A stretch of DNA of 64,000 bases from CAIJMI01 sp964448085 (GTDB lineage Bacteria > Patescibacteriota > Microgenomatia > UBA10105 > UBA927): NCBI GenBank assembly GCA_964448085.1, contig CAYUUX010000001.1, positions 1 to 64,000 on the forward strand, written 5' to 3'. The notes beneath the pieces are model-generated. The model was not told the origin of the DNA and ran no database searches. It saw nothing but the letters and a program-made list of their open reading frames with translations. The position numbers and the translations under genes were made by a program. This document shows, in pieces, positions 9,722 through 18,489 of the stretch. Numbering within the stretch: the first letter of the stretch is position 1; each line of letters begins with the position of its first letter.

Positions 9722-11269
9722 CTATTTTTTACGTACCCTTCTTTTTTTCTTCATGATTGCCGTTACGACAAATGATACGCAGAACGCAATAAAAAATAGT
9801 GCACTGAGGATATCCGCGATAAAACGAGCTCCTGTTTCACGAAACTCGACAAACAACTGATGCGTTCCTGCCGGAATATCGATTCTCATAAGACCATATT
9901 CGTTCTCATACCGCATATCTACTTTTTGACCGTCAAGAAGCGCGCCCCAACCGGGGTAAAACACTGTATTTATCTGAATTACGCTCTGTTCTTCCGCATC
10001 AATAACCGCTTCCAAACGTTTTGTCGTGCTGTGTACCTCCTCAATTTTCCCCTTCCCAGTGAAAAATTCTATCCGCTTGTTCGCCCTCTCCGATCTGCTT
10101 TTTTTTACCCATCTCGGCATATATTCATTTTGCACTGTCGTCGTCGCTTCGTTTGTCGTAAAATAGCCCTCTGGACGAACGGCACTTTCGGATCTCATAT
10201 AGGAAGTGAGCCACACTCCTCCAAATACGAGCGCAATGCATATGGGCATGAGGATATTCTTTTTCCCCAAGCGGTTCGCTGCAAATGCAATAACCCATGG
10301 CCCAAACAGAACAAATAAAGAAAGCCAACGAAAAGGAAACTGAATATACTTCACAAACGTGGGGAGCTGCCACAATGCCGCACTCATTTTTGAGGCAAAA
10401 AAGAGTCCTGCTCCCAAACATGCACAAAAAAACAAAAATTCTTTTTGTTTTTTCTCGATACCTTTCCACAACAAAATTAGTATGGAAACCAAAATCGGGA
10501 AACTTTGCATCGTGATGGTTCTGCTGACGGAAAAATATGCGTTGGGATCAGATACAACTTCTGAATTGAACATTACATACGCACGTTCAAAAAACGCGGG
10601 GAACCAAAAAAACGAAACCATCCCCACTCCCAAGAGGAAGTACAGTATTCCTGGCCAAAACTTTTTGAGGATCATGAAGAGAAATACAATGGGCAAAAAC
10701 AACGCGGCAAGCGTATTATGACTTATCGTGACAAATGCAACCATGAGGGCTACTATCCATTTATTTTTGGTTTCAATGGCCCAGAAGAGTATCGGCATAC
10801 ATCCCAGTACCAGCACCTCACCCACAGAGCCTCGTTTAAATATATCGAACATCAGATAGGGCATCAGTGCGTATGCCAAACCGCCTGTCAGACCCGCAAG
10901 CCCTCCAAAAATACGCTTCAACCAAAAATACATACCTATCGAACCGACAATGACGGATCCGACAACTATCACCTCTACGCTTGTCTGAAACGATATTCCT
11001 ATGGCGTGCAATATGCTGCCCACATACATAAATCCGGGATACAGAAAATTCGCAACAGGATACCCCTGGCTTTGGTTGAGTCTACCTAAAAACCGTACCG
11101 GAAATTGCCCTTCACGGAAACTCTGATAAAACGCGGATAATCGAACCACCATCCAGTCTCCATCATCCGTCACTAAAAAACCAGGTCTGAAGATAGGAAG
11201 CATCAGTATGGCGACAACGATGAGAAGCACGAGTATCGCCCAACATGTATGGATAATTTTTTTATTCAT
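9722..11269 (-). CDS. PTPS-related integral membrane protein, paralogue of the next gene
   Basis: 515 residues, ATG at 11269. Same layout as its downstream neighbour: one N-terminal helix, a first loop with LVTDDGDWMVVRL and EGQFPVRFLGRLNQSQGYP, a series of membrane helices, a soluble C-terminal domain and a final helix before a basic tail (MKKKRRVRKK). The aspartate pair in the first loop is where GT-C enzymes keep their metal or catalytic residue. The gap to the next gene is 2 bases, so the two are co-translated or coupled. The pair probably arose by duplication and may act on different acceptor positions. Biochemical activity is unproven for this family. Confidence 0.8.
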   Translation of the reverse strand: MNKKIIHTCWAILVLLIVVAILMLPIFRPGFLVTDDGDWMVVRLSAFYQSFREGQFPVRFLGRLNQSQGYPVANFLYPGFMYVGSILHAIGISFQTSVEVIVVGSVIVGSIGMYFWLKRIFGGLAGLTGGLAYALMPYLMFDIFKRGSVGEVLVLGCMPILFWAIETKNKWIVALMVAFVTISHNTLAALFLPIVFLFMILKKFWPGILYFLLGVGMVSFFWFPAFFERAYVMFNSEVVSDPNAYFSVSRTITMQSFPILVSILILLWKGIEKKQKEFLFFCACLGAGLFFASKMSAALWQLPTFVKYIQFPFRWLSLFVLFGPWVIAFAANRLGKKNILMPICIALVFGGVWLTSYMRSESAVRPEGYFTTNEATTTVQNEYMPRWVKKSRSERANKRIEFFTGKGKIEEVHSTTKRLEAVIDAEEQSVIQINTVFYPGWGALLDGQKVDMRYENEYGLMRIDIPAGTHQLFVEFRETGARFIADILSALFFIAFCVSFVVTAIMKKKRRVRKK

Positions 11270-11277
11270 AGAAGCGT

Positions 11278-12786
11278 TTACAACGCATTTGCAGGACTTA
11301 CTTTATACAGATACATATAGACATCCCGACTCGTCCCCTTGGGATATTTTGCTATCAGTGTGAGCGGCCAATTATATGGAACCTGTGATTGGTATTGTAC
11401 GAAGTATGTCGGTTGTTCATACGCCGACTTCACCATAGTGTCCGGAATTGTTGCAGGCGGTGGCCATAAGCCATAAATAGCTATATTCTTGTTCTCGCCC
11501 AAATAAATTTCAAACGCAAACGGCAACAACCCAAAGGTTCCTTCCGTATATACCGCTATATGCTTGTCTTGTGCTTCATTCTTTAAAAATGCCGTTATCT
11601 CTTTTGTTCCCCATCCGGATGGCCAATCATTAATATATTGTCCGATGTCAGATTTTGGAATTGGCGCCGTCTTAATGTCAGAAAGAATCCAGGAAGAAAG
11701 TTTCATGGCAGGAAAGGATAACAGCACAAAAAGCACGATTGCCACTATTTTTGGCTTTACGGTAGATAGAATCCATTCAAAGGTAACTGCAGAGAGAACC
11801 AGAAGCGGCATGGCCATAAACAAGACAAATCGGGGATAAATAACCCTCCCAAACAACGCGAGAGCAAGAAACGGACCAAACCACCATCCGAGAAGCATCA
11901 GCTTTTCTAATGGGCGCTTCCAAAAAACAGCCAACGGAACTAGTGCGGTAAGGAATATGGGCAACGTCAAATAATTGATTATCCAATCAAATTCTCCATG
12001 CAGATTTCCCCATACGAATTCAAATGGGTGTCTTAACCATTCACTGAATGAATATATAAACGTCTTGTCTTTTTGGGCGATAATATAAAAAAATGGAGAT
12101 AGTCGAAGAATACCGTATACTGCCTGTGAAAGCATTGCCGCAACAATACAAAGGCCTATCCAGGTAAGCAGACGTTTTCCGATACGCTTTCCACGAAAAT
12201 CAAACAGTAAAACGGAGGCTGGCAAAAGATATAAACTGAAAAATGCGGATGTTTTATTGAGCATCCCTAGCCCCAAGGTTAACCCCAGGATAAGTGCAAC
12301 ATCCAGTCGAATTCGTCGCACGAGAAGGACAGTCAGATATGTATTCCATATAAAAAAGGTTGCCACCCATGCATCGTAGAGAGCCATACGATCATACATG
12401 AGCGCAAACGGAGATATGAGATATAACAAACTCGCTATAACTCCGATACTCTGCTTTTTAAACAATTCCGATCCGAGAACGTATAACCCAAAAATGCTTA
12501 CAAAACCCGCTACTACAGATACGATCCTTCCGGCCACAAGCGGATCTTCAAATATACGAAGCGCTGCCATCATGAACCACGTAAAAAGCGGTTGTTTTCC
12601 GTCCGTCAACGATATAAAGCGCCAGGTAGCATCATTTCCGCCAATTTGAGACCAGCGTATATAAATAGCCTCATCGGTAAATATCGGAAGCGCAGTAAGG
12701 TTAATTAGCCTTGAAATGGCGTACAACACGGCTATTCCCAAAACCCATACTATAGGTTTTGAAAACAGTTTACGAATCCTCAACAT
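11278..12786 (-). CDS. Family 39-like GT-C glycosyltransferase (ArnT/PMT type)
   Basis: 502 residues starting MLRIRKLFSK. The first extracytoplasmic loop contains LPIFTDEAIYIRW; the DE pair is the conserved metal/catalytic motif of the PMT_2/ArnT branch. GKQPLFTWFMMAALRIF and FISLTDGKQP also fit ArnT-like proteins. About 11-12 membrane segments, then a soluble C-terminal domain. Known family role: transfer of a sugar from a polyprenyl-phosphate sugar to protein or lipid outside the membrane. A TATAAT lies 6 bases before the ATG (12793-12798), so this gene probably heads a sub-operon running down to the left edge. Confidence 0.84.
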   Translation of the reverse strand: MLRIRKLFSKPIVWVLGIAVLYAISRLINLTALPIFTDEAIYIRWSQIGGNDATWRFISLTDGKQPLFTWFMMAALRIFEDPLVAGRIVSVVAGFVSIFGLYVLGSELFKKQSIGVIASLLYLISPFALMYDRMALYDAWVATFFIWNTYLTVLLVRRIRLDVALILGLTLGLGMLNKTSAFFSLYLLPASVLLFDFRGKRIGKRLLTWIGLCIVAAMLSQAVYGILRLSPFFYIIAQKDKTFIYSFSEWLRHPFEFVWGNLHGEFDWIINYLTLPIFLTALVPLAVFWKRPLEKLMLLGWWFGPFLALALFGRVIYPRFVLFMAMPLLVLSAVTFEWILSTVKPKIVAIVLFVLLSFPAMKLSSWILSDIKTAPIPKSDIGQYINDWPSGWGTKEITAFLKNEAQDKHIAVYTEGTFGLLPFAFEIYLGENKNIAIYGLWPPPATIPDTMVKSAYEQPTYFVQYQSQVPYNWPLTLIAKYPKGTSRDVYMYLYKVSPANAL

Positions 12787-12792
12787 ACATCA

Positions 12793-12821
12793 ATTATAGC
12801 GGAACAAACCCTATCAAACAA
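12793..12821 (-). promoter_or_regulatory. Predicted leaderless promoter of the GT39-like gene
   Basis: On the minus strand TTGTTT (12816-12821) is followed after 17 bases by a perfect TATAAT (12793-12798). Only 6 bases separate the -10 from the ATG at 12786, so transcription would start at or next to the start codon. Confidence 0.55.
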
Positions 12822-12827
12822 ATACAG

Positions 12828-13997
12828 TCAACGCGTGGTTTTATTCTTCTTTTGAAGCCTTAGTACGGTCAAAAGGAGTGCAACACAAATTGAAACGAGA
12901 ATCGGAACTGCCGTCACCCAAAGTTTTATCGTCGGAACCGGATCATTCCAATGTCCGTAGTATAAAAACGGCGCATATCGAAGCAATAATCCCATGGAAA
13001 CACCGGTGCTGATAACCAATAACGGTACAAGATCTGGTACCAAAGCTACAAAAGGCATTATCCAAACCCAATACCAGGAAAGCACTTCTCGCTCAAATAA
13101 GACCGCAATAAACCCTAACGATATACACAATAACGCAATTCTTCGCTTCCACCCAGAAAAAAACGCGGGAATCAAAGTCAAGGTCATCAACTTCAATGCA
13201 ACAGAGAGCGAAAGGAGTATCCACGACCACCAACGTTTCTTTTGCTGATACAGAACAATTGCCCATATGGCCAAAGCCATCATGGCAATATCATTATGGG
13301 GACTCACCAAACATTCAACGATAATGAGCGGATTTAATGCAAAAGCAACAATGCCTACCATCCATTTTGGATTATCTTCTTTGCGAAGGATTTTACCGAT
13401 ACCTATTACTGTCAAAATGTAGGCAATAGCTATACCAATTTTTAGATTCCAGATAAGCAAAAGAAAATATCCGAACCCAAGAAGAAACGGGGGTAACGTA
13501 AGGGCAATCCACAACGGTGTGTAGGCGCTGGGTTGATGGGTCCAATGCAAAAAGGAAAGCCACGAATCAACGCCCACAAATTGCAACGGGATAACATCGT
13601 ATGGGTTTTTATGGTATACAAGCACGGTTTTTGCAGTAAAGAGGTAATTAAAAAAATCGTACGAAAATGCAGGATAGGACAGTACTGTTGCCAATGTGAT
13701 ACTCCCGATCACAATCCATACATCTTTTGGCGTTACCTTGTTTTTATATGCCAAAACCAAAGAATATCCGTACAGCAAAAACAGTGTTGTTATGAGAGCG
13801 ATAAAAATTACTGTTGAGAGCGGCCTGTTAAAATATCCAATCTGCTGAAACCACTGCTGTATGGGGAGCCATATATTCGTCTTGGACAACGTCAACCCTA
13901 AATCCACTTGTGTGTAAGAATATCCCAGGAACAAAACACCTATACATCCGTACAAAAGGGCGAGCCAAAAACCTTGAGCGGTCATTTTTTGTTTCAT
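12828..13997 (-). CDS. GT-C mannosyltransferase-like membrane protein (MptA/B, GT87-like)
   Basis: 389 residues with about 10-11 membrane helices and a short basic tail (RLQKKNKTTR). The segment YPAFSYDFFNYLFTAK, followed by YHKNPYD, matches the first-loop motif of polyprenol-phosphate-mannose dependent mannosyltransferases; the aspartate there is the likely catalytic residue. LNPLIIVECLVSPHNDIAMM is also typical of this branch. The donor polyprenyl-phosphate mannose could be made by the GT2 protein encoded just upstream, to which this gene is coupled by an ATGA overlap. The acceptor is unknown. Confidence 0.8.
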   Translation of the reverse strand: MKQKMTAQGFWLALLYGCIGVLFLGYSYTQVDLGLTLSKTNIWLPIQQWFQQIGYFNRPLSTVIFIALITTLFLLYGYSLVLAYKNKVTPKDVWIVIGSITLATVLSYPAFSYDFFNYLFTAKTVLVYHKNPYDVIPLQFVGVDSWLSFLHWTHQPSAYTPLWIALTLPPFLLGFGYFLLLIWNLKIGIAIAYILTVIGIGKILRKEDNPKWMVGIVAFALNPLIIVECLVSPHNDIAMMALAIWAIVLYQQKKRWWSWILLSLSVALKLMTLTLIPAFFSGWKRRIALLCISLGFIAVLFEREVLSWYWVWIMPFVALVPDLVPLLVISTGVSMGLLLRYAPFLYYGHWNDPVPTIKLWVTAVPILVSICVALLLTVLRLQKKNKTTR

Positions 13998-14749
13998 TTC
14001 CTATACACACCCTTCCATGCATTCATACGAATATGAAGAATATCCATTAATCCTTCCCAAGAATCCTTTATGGGATTTACCCTACGTGTTTCAACATAAT
14101 GCCACTCTACCGGTATTTCTTTCGTCTTATACCCAAGTGTTTTTGCCAAAAAGAGGACCTCGATATCAAAACCTGCGGTTACCATGGCACCGCTCACGGT
14201 TTTTTGTTTGCCATACAGGGAGAGATGCCCGACAATATTCTTGGCAACGTCTTTTTTAAATGCCTTAAATCCACATTGTGTATCCGATATACCTTGCAAT
14301 CCCAAAACTATGGTACGAAGCAGCATAAACCCCCGCGCCATGAATCTTCGAAACAATGGAGCTCCCTCCCGTTTTCCTTTTCTCGATCCGATCACAACGT
14401 CATATCCTTTATCAAACCATGGAAGCAGTTTTTCCACTTCTTTCAGCGGCGTTGCTTGATCCAGGTCGCTAAACAAAACGATATTCCCTTTTGCTTCCAT
14501 CATACCGGTGATCACGGTTGCCGCTTTCCCCTGATGGGGATTATTGATTAAACGAAACCGTCCATTATGCTTCACAAATTCTTCTGTCAATTTCGCCGTT
14601 GCATCCGTTGAACCGTCATTCACGACAATTACTTCCCATTCGTACGGTCGGTCAGCAACGTAGTGAAGAACCTTATCAAAAGCACCTAATCGAATATTGG
14701 TTTCTTCGTTATAGGCTGGAATAACGATGGATAAAAACAGAGGGGTCAT
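13994..14749 (-). CDS. GT2 polyprenyl-phosphate glycosyltransferase (DPM1/ALG5-like)
   Basis: 251 residues, ATG at 14749 with a GGAA-type ribosome site. Motifs: LSIVIPAYNEETNI, VNDGSTDAT, LFSDLDQATP (metal binding), IGSRKGKREGAP and ISDTQCGFKAF, which together define the dolichyl-phosphate glucosyl/mannosyl transferase branch of GT2. Role: charging polyprenyl phosphate with a hexose on the inner membrane face. The ATG of the following GT-C gene overlaps its TGA, so donor synthesis and donor use are translationally coupled. It is a second copy of this function besides 7313-8071, probably with another sugar. Confidence 0.86.
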   Translation of the reverse strand: MTPLFLSIVIPAYNEETNIRLGAFDKVLHYVADRPYEWEVIVVNDGSTDATAKLTEEFVKHNGRFRLINNPHQGKAATVITGMMEAKGNIVLFSDLDQATPLKEVEKLLPWFDKGYDVVIGSRKGKREGAPLFRRFMARGFMLLRTIVLGLQGISDTQCGFKAFKKDVAKNIVGHLSLYGKQKTVSGAMVTAGFDIEVLFLAKTLGYKTKEIPVEWHYVETRRVNPIKDSWEGLMDILHIRMNAWKGVYRK

Positions 14750-14757
14750 AGTATTCC

Positions 14758-16299
14758 TTATTCCTTGTAGTGTATCAGCTTATATACTTTTACAACAGAT
14801 ACGTCCCAGACACCGCTGATCTCTGCCCTCCCAAATCCTGCCACTTCCCAAAGGGAATTCCCGAGCGGTTCACAAAATACATTCTCGCATACAATAAGCA
14901 GCTGATCTGTGACGGTCTGACGCTGAGGGTCGTTCTCCATATTTTCTATTGTTACAGGCTTCTTCCCCCATATCTCAAAAAAATAGCGATACGCATGATC
15001 CGAATTACCGTCCGCAATCAATGCGAAATTGAATGGCTGATCGTGTGTTTGTTGGACAACCACCCTGGCAATCGATTCCACCTGTGCAAGTTGCCTATTA
15101 GGTTCAAATCGAAACGGCCGTCCATGCCAATTAAAGACAAGGAGCGCAACAACAAAACATGCTCCAATCCATCTGCCAATTTTTGGAATTTTCATCACAT
15201 CCTGTATGAGAAGTGCCGTTAAAAAGAACGGCAAGGGAAACAGAATACCGAAATAATAATCATAGATATTCTTTTTGTATACACCAAATAACACCAATGG
15301 AATGACAGCCCATACGCATAAAAGTATAAACGTCGTTTTCAGATGTGCATCGCGTTTTTTCCTGGCACGGATGCCGACAGTCAGAAGCGATAGAATACCA
15401 CCCAGAGCAAGCAAAAACTGGCCGTATATCCAGGAATTTTTTACATGGGGCATCAGATTACCCAACGCTCCCACCTCAGGGATCCGCAAAAGAAATCTTC
15501 CAAATAAACGAACGGTGACATCTCCGATGTTCCCGAAAAAATGACTTGCTGTAAAACCGGTGTCCTTCCCCGCAAAAACAAATTCGACAATCGCCCGCGA
15601 ATTGGTAAATCCATGCCGAACTTCAAAAGCAAGAAACGGAGAAAAACCGATGAGGAATCCGCCGACCGTATATCCAACCCCCAACAATCCAGTTTTCTTC
15701 CAGTGCCATACAATCAGAATACATTGAGCAACTATCAAGAAAAGGTACGTATAGTGCAGTTGCACGCCAATACCGGCACATAAACCAACCCATAAGAGAT
15801 TTTTTGTATCTCCACCCTGTATCACTTTCCACAACATATATAATGACAACAATGCAAAAAAAGGTACCACATTCGGATTCCATGAAGATCGAGAAAAGGC
15901 TATGACTATTGGTGAAACCGCATAGAGCAACGCGGCAATCAGCCCAACGGTTTTGGAAAACCATTTGGTCCCAACAACATACACAAGGTACACGGTCGCT
16001 ATACCAAACAACGCAACCATCACGGCAGGACCCACTGGGTTAAGCTTCCATGCCCATAAAAACGGCATCATAAAGTAGTAATAGACAGGACCCATAAAAA
16101 ACCCACCGACGGATGCCGTTGGTCCCAAGAGTGTCCATTTGTGGTCCACAATCATTCGTTTCACGACAAGCACATCCCGCCCCTCATCACCAAGAAACGT
16201 CATGTAATCTCCAATTCTGTAAACCCTCAGGTATGCTGCAACAAGGAGTATCGCTATGATCGGCAACCAAGGGAGAATGTTTTGAATAAAACGTTTCAT
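14758..16299 (-). CDS. Family 39-like GT-C glycosyltransferase
   Basis: 513 residues, about 11-12 membrane helices. The first loop has MTFLGDEGRDVLVVKRM with the conserved acidic pair, followed by GPVYYYFMMPFLWAW, both typical of the ArnT/PMT_2 (GT39/GT83-like) family. SPIVIAFSRSSWNPNVVPFF is a further family match. The last ~120 residues form an extracytoplasmic domain. Proposed role is use of a polyprenyl-phosphate sugar from the adjacent GT2 enzymes. Nine bases separate it from the next gene. Substrate unknown. Confidence 0.84.
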   Translation of the reverse strand: MKRFIQNILPWLPIIAILLVAAYLRVYRIGDYMTFLGDEGRDVLVVKRMIVDHKWTLLGPTASVGGFFMGPVYYYFMMPFLWAWKLNPVGPAVMVALFGIATVYLVYVVGTKWFSKTVGLIAALLYAVSPIVIAFSRSSWNPNVVPFFALLSLYMLWKVIQGGDTKNLLWVGLCAGIGVQLHYTYLFLIVAQCILIVWHWKKTGLLGVGYTVGGFLIGFSPFLAFEVRHGFTNSRAIVEFVFAGKDTGFTASHFFGNIGDVTVRLFGRFLLRIPEVGALGNLMPHVKNSWIYGQFLLALGGILSLLTVGIRARKKRDAHLKTTFILLCVWAVIPLVLFGVYKKNIYDYYFGILFPLPFFLTALLIQDVMKIPKIGRWIGACFVVALLVFNWHGRPFRFEPNRQLAQVESIARVVVQQTHDQPFNFALIADGNSDHAYRYFFEIWGKKPVTIENMENDPQRQTVTDQLLIVCENVFCEPLGNSLWEVAGFGRAEISGVWDVSVVKVYKLIHYKE

Positions 16300-16312
16300 A
16301 GTGAGAAGTTGG

Positions 16313-17437
16313 TTATGTACGTGTTTTCCAAATCACTTTCGAATACATGACATAGTTCCATATGAGAAGCAAAGACGTCCCGACGAGAAAGTAGACGAAA
16401 TAATACGTATCACCGAATAGCCGAGTACACAATTCAATCGTTCCCGTTTGAATCACCACCACACCAAAAAGCGACGTGCCATAGAATTGCGCCATTTTTT
16501 TCAGATACATTCCAAGAGACGCCACCTTGTGTTTTTTGAATGTCCAAAGGTTATTCAGATTGAAATTGGAAAAAATCGCTGCAACCGCTCCTATTAAATT
16601 TGCAACGGCAGGAGAAAGTTTCAACCATTCCCGGAATATGATCAGAAGAACCGCGTTAATCACAAATCCTATTCCTCCGACAACAAGAAATTTCCCAAAT
16701 GATCCATGAAGCACTTCGTCAAGAAGAGACGTCCCGACATAGTAGAGAACATTTTTAATATATTCTGCAGGCGCAATTTTTGAGTGTCCGTACAGCCTAT
16801 CGGTAAAATGAATCGGTATTTCAACCACCTTGGCTCCGGCTTTCACTGATTTATGTAAAAATGCTATCTGGAACACGTAGCCGCTATATGCAACCATTTC
16901 CTTATGGAATAGTTCGTAATATTTCTTTCGATAAGCGCGAAATCCTCCGGTCCAATCGTGTGTTTTTGGGAATCGAAGACCAAAACGAACAATTGCGTTT
17001 CCGACCACACTAAAAATTTTTCTGTGCAATCCCCAATTATCCGGAATGGATCCACCTTGGATATATCTGCTCCCTACGACAAAATCTGCTCCGTCATCGA
17101 CGGCTTTCATAAAATAGGGCAACCGTGTCGGGTCATGGGAAAGATCACAATCCATTTGTATGAGAATATCCGCATGCATACTCTCTACTGCATAGGTCAT
17201 TCCCCGAAGCAATGCTTTTCCCAATCCTTCTTTTTTCCCAAGAATGATATGCGTATCTGTATGCTCTTTCATGTATGTACGCACCAAATCAGACGTACCG
17301 TCGGGGGAAGTATCATCTATCACCAAAAACGTTAGCTCGTGATTTTTTATCTTTTTGGCTTCAAGATGTAACGCATCTAACAGCGTCAGGATGTTTTCAC
17401 GCTCGTTGTACGTTGGAAGTAAAACAACGACTTTCAT
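16313..17437 (-). CDS. DPM1-like GT2 fused to a GtrA membrane domain
   Basis: 374 residues from ATG 17437; a TTG three codons upstream (17446) is less likely. Residues 1-235 are a GT2 domain: VVVLLPTYNERENI, IDDTSPDGT, QMDCDLSHDP, VGSRYIQGGSIPDNW, DWTGGFRAYR, the dolichol-phosphate mannose synthase signature. Residues 245-374 form a GtrA domain with four helices (GSFGKFLVVGGIGF, NFNLNNLWTFKKH, and so on). Such fusions make polyprenyl-phosphate mannose or glucose and anchor or flip it; the GtrA part is thought to move the lipid-linked sugar across the membrane. This is the third charging enzyme of the locus and the only one with its own membrane domain. Confidence 0.9.
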   Translation of the reverse strand: MKVVVLLPTYNERENILTLLDALHLEAKKIKNHELTFLVIDDTSPDGTSDLVRTYMKEHTDTHIILGKKEGLGKALLRGMTYAVESMHADILIQMDCDLSHDPTRLPYFMKAVDDGADFVVGSRYIQGGSIPDNWGLHRKIFSVVGNAIVRFGLRFPKTHDWTGGFRAYRKKYYELFHKEMVAYSGYVFQIAFLHKSVKAGAKVVEIPIHFTDRLYGHSKIAPAEYIKNVLYYVGTSLLDEVLHGSFGKFLVVGGIGFVINAVLLIIFREWLKLSPAVANLIGAVAAIFSNFNLNNLWTFKKHKVASLGMYLKKMAQFYGTSLFGVVVIQTGTIELCTRLFGDTYYFVYFLVGTSLLLIWNYVMYSKVIWKTRT

Positions 17438-17467
17438 ACATATCAAAAACTTCGGACACTATGCTCT

Positions 17468-18427
17468 TTAGACTCGTTCTCTCCAGTAATTTAACAAGTC
17501 TTCCATTGTTTTCTCAAATGGTATTTCAGGTTTCCATCCGGTTTTTGCGACAAACTTACTGTTGTCTCCGATCAGTACGGGGACTTCGGAAGGACGCATA
17601 CGTGCCGGGTCCTGCTTAATCTCCACTTTCACTTTGCTCATACCAATTAACATATTGAGCATGTCCTTAATAACCACTGCATTCCCCGTGCAGATGTTAT
17701 AGACCTCACCTGGATCACATTTTTCAACAGACAATAGGTACGCGCGCACCATATCTCGAACGTCTGTCCAATCACGTTGTGCGTCAAGATTTCCTACGTG
17801 AATGACTGGATCAAGTTTTCCCTTTTCTATCATTGCAATTTGCTTGGCAAAATTTGAGGTAACGAACGTTTCTCCACGACGAGGACCCGTATGATTGAAT
17901 CCTCTGGTTCGAATAATATTCATGTTGTAGGAACAAAAATACTGGTATCCTAAATAATCCATTGCTACTTTTGACACTCCATACGGACTTTGTGGTCGGA
18001 GAGGGTTCGTTTCTTTGATCGGCACCTCATCGGGATGAACCAAACCGTATTCCTCCGATGAACATGCTATCTGAATGGCAGGATTGATTTTTGCCTGTCG
18101 TACCGCTTCAAAAAGATTTGCGGTTCCGATAATATTCACTTCCAACGTTACAGAAGGAGATACCCATGAGGTGGGAACAAATGATTGTGCAGCCAAATGG
18201 AAAATAAAATCCGGTTGAATACGGGAAATGGTTCCATAGAGACTGTGTGAATCCAAAAGATCCGCATCCTCCAGATGCAGCTTTGATTTAATTGCTTCTA
18301 TATGATCCATTCGTGACCGGGGACGGGACAGTCCGTACACTTCATATCCTTTTGTAAGCAATAATTCTGCCAAGTGACTGCCTACAAATCCCGCTATACC
18401 TGTAATTAATGCTTTTTTGCCTGACAT
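17468..18427 (-). CDS. GDP-sugar SDR enzyme, Rmd/Gmd-like
   Basis: 319 residues, an extended short-chain dehydrogenase. The NAD(P) loop is ITGIAGFVGSHLAELLL, the active-site serine region CSSEEYG, and the catalytic pair YGVSK. It lacks the QDGSYL stretch of true GDP-mannose 4,6-dehydratases, and the C-terminus (MRPSEVPVLIGDNSKF, GWKPEIPFEKTMEDLL) is like GDP-4-dehydro-6-deoxy-mannose reductase. I lean towards reductase, making GDP-D-rhamnose, but dehydratase or another epimerase is possible. The ATG at 18427 has GGAGG ten bases upstream, and TATAAT at 18461-18466, so unlike many neighbours it has a real 5' leader. Confidence 0.75.
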   Translation of the reverse strand: MSGKKALITGIAGFVGSHLAELLLTKGYEVYGLSRPRSRMDHIEAIKSKLHLEDADLLDSHSLYGTISRIQPDFIFHLAAQSFVPTSWVSPSVTLEVNIIGTANLFEAVRQAKINPAIQIACSSEEYGLVHPDEVPIKETNPLRPQSPYGVSKVAMDYLGYQYFCSYNMNIIRTRGFNHTGPRRGETFVTSNFAKQIAMIEKGKLDPVIHVGNLDAQRDWTDVRDMVRAYLLSVEKCDPGEVYNICTGNAVVIKDMLNMLIGMSKVKVEIKQDPARMRPSEVPVLIGDNSKFVAKTGWKPEIPFEKTMEDLLNYWRERV

Positions 18428-18460
18428 AGACGATGTTCCTCCTTCAATACTTATATTTTT

Positions 18461-18466
18461 ATTATA
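18461..18466 (-). promoter_or_regulatory. Predicted -10 box upstream of the Rmd-like gene
   Basis: TATAAT on the minus strand about 33 bases before the ATG at 18427, with GGAGG in between. No convincing -35 is seen. It would restart transcription after ugd. Confidence 0.4.
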
Positions 18467-18489
18467 TCCTAGACAGCCATAAAACGATA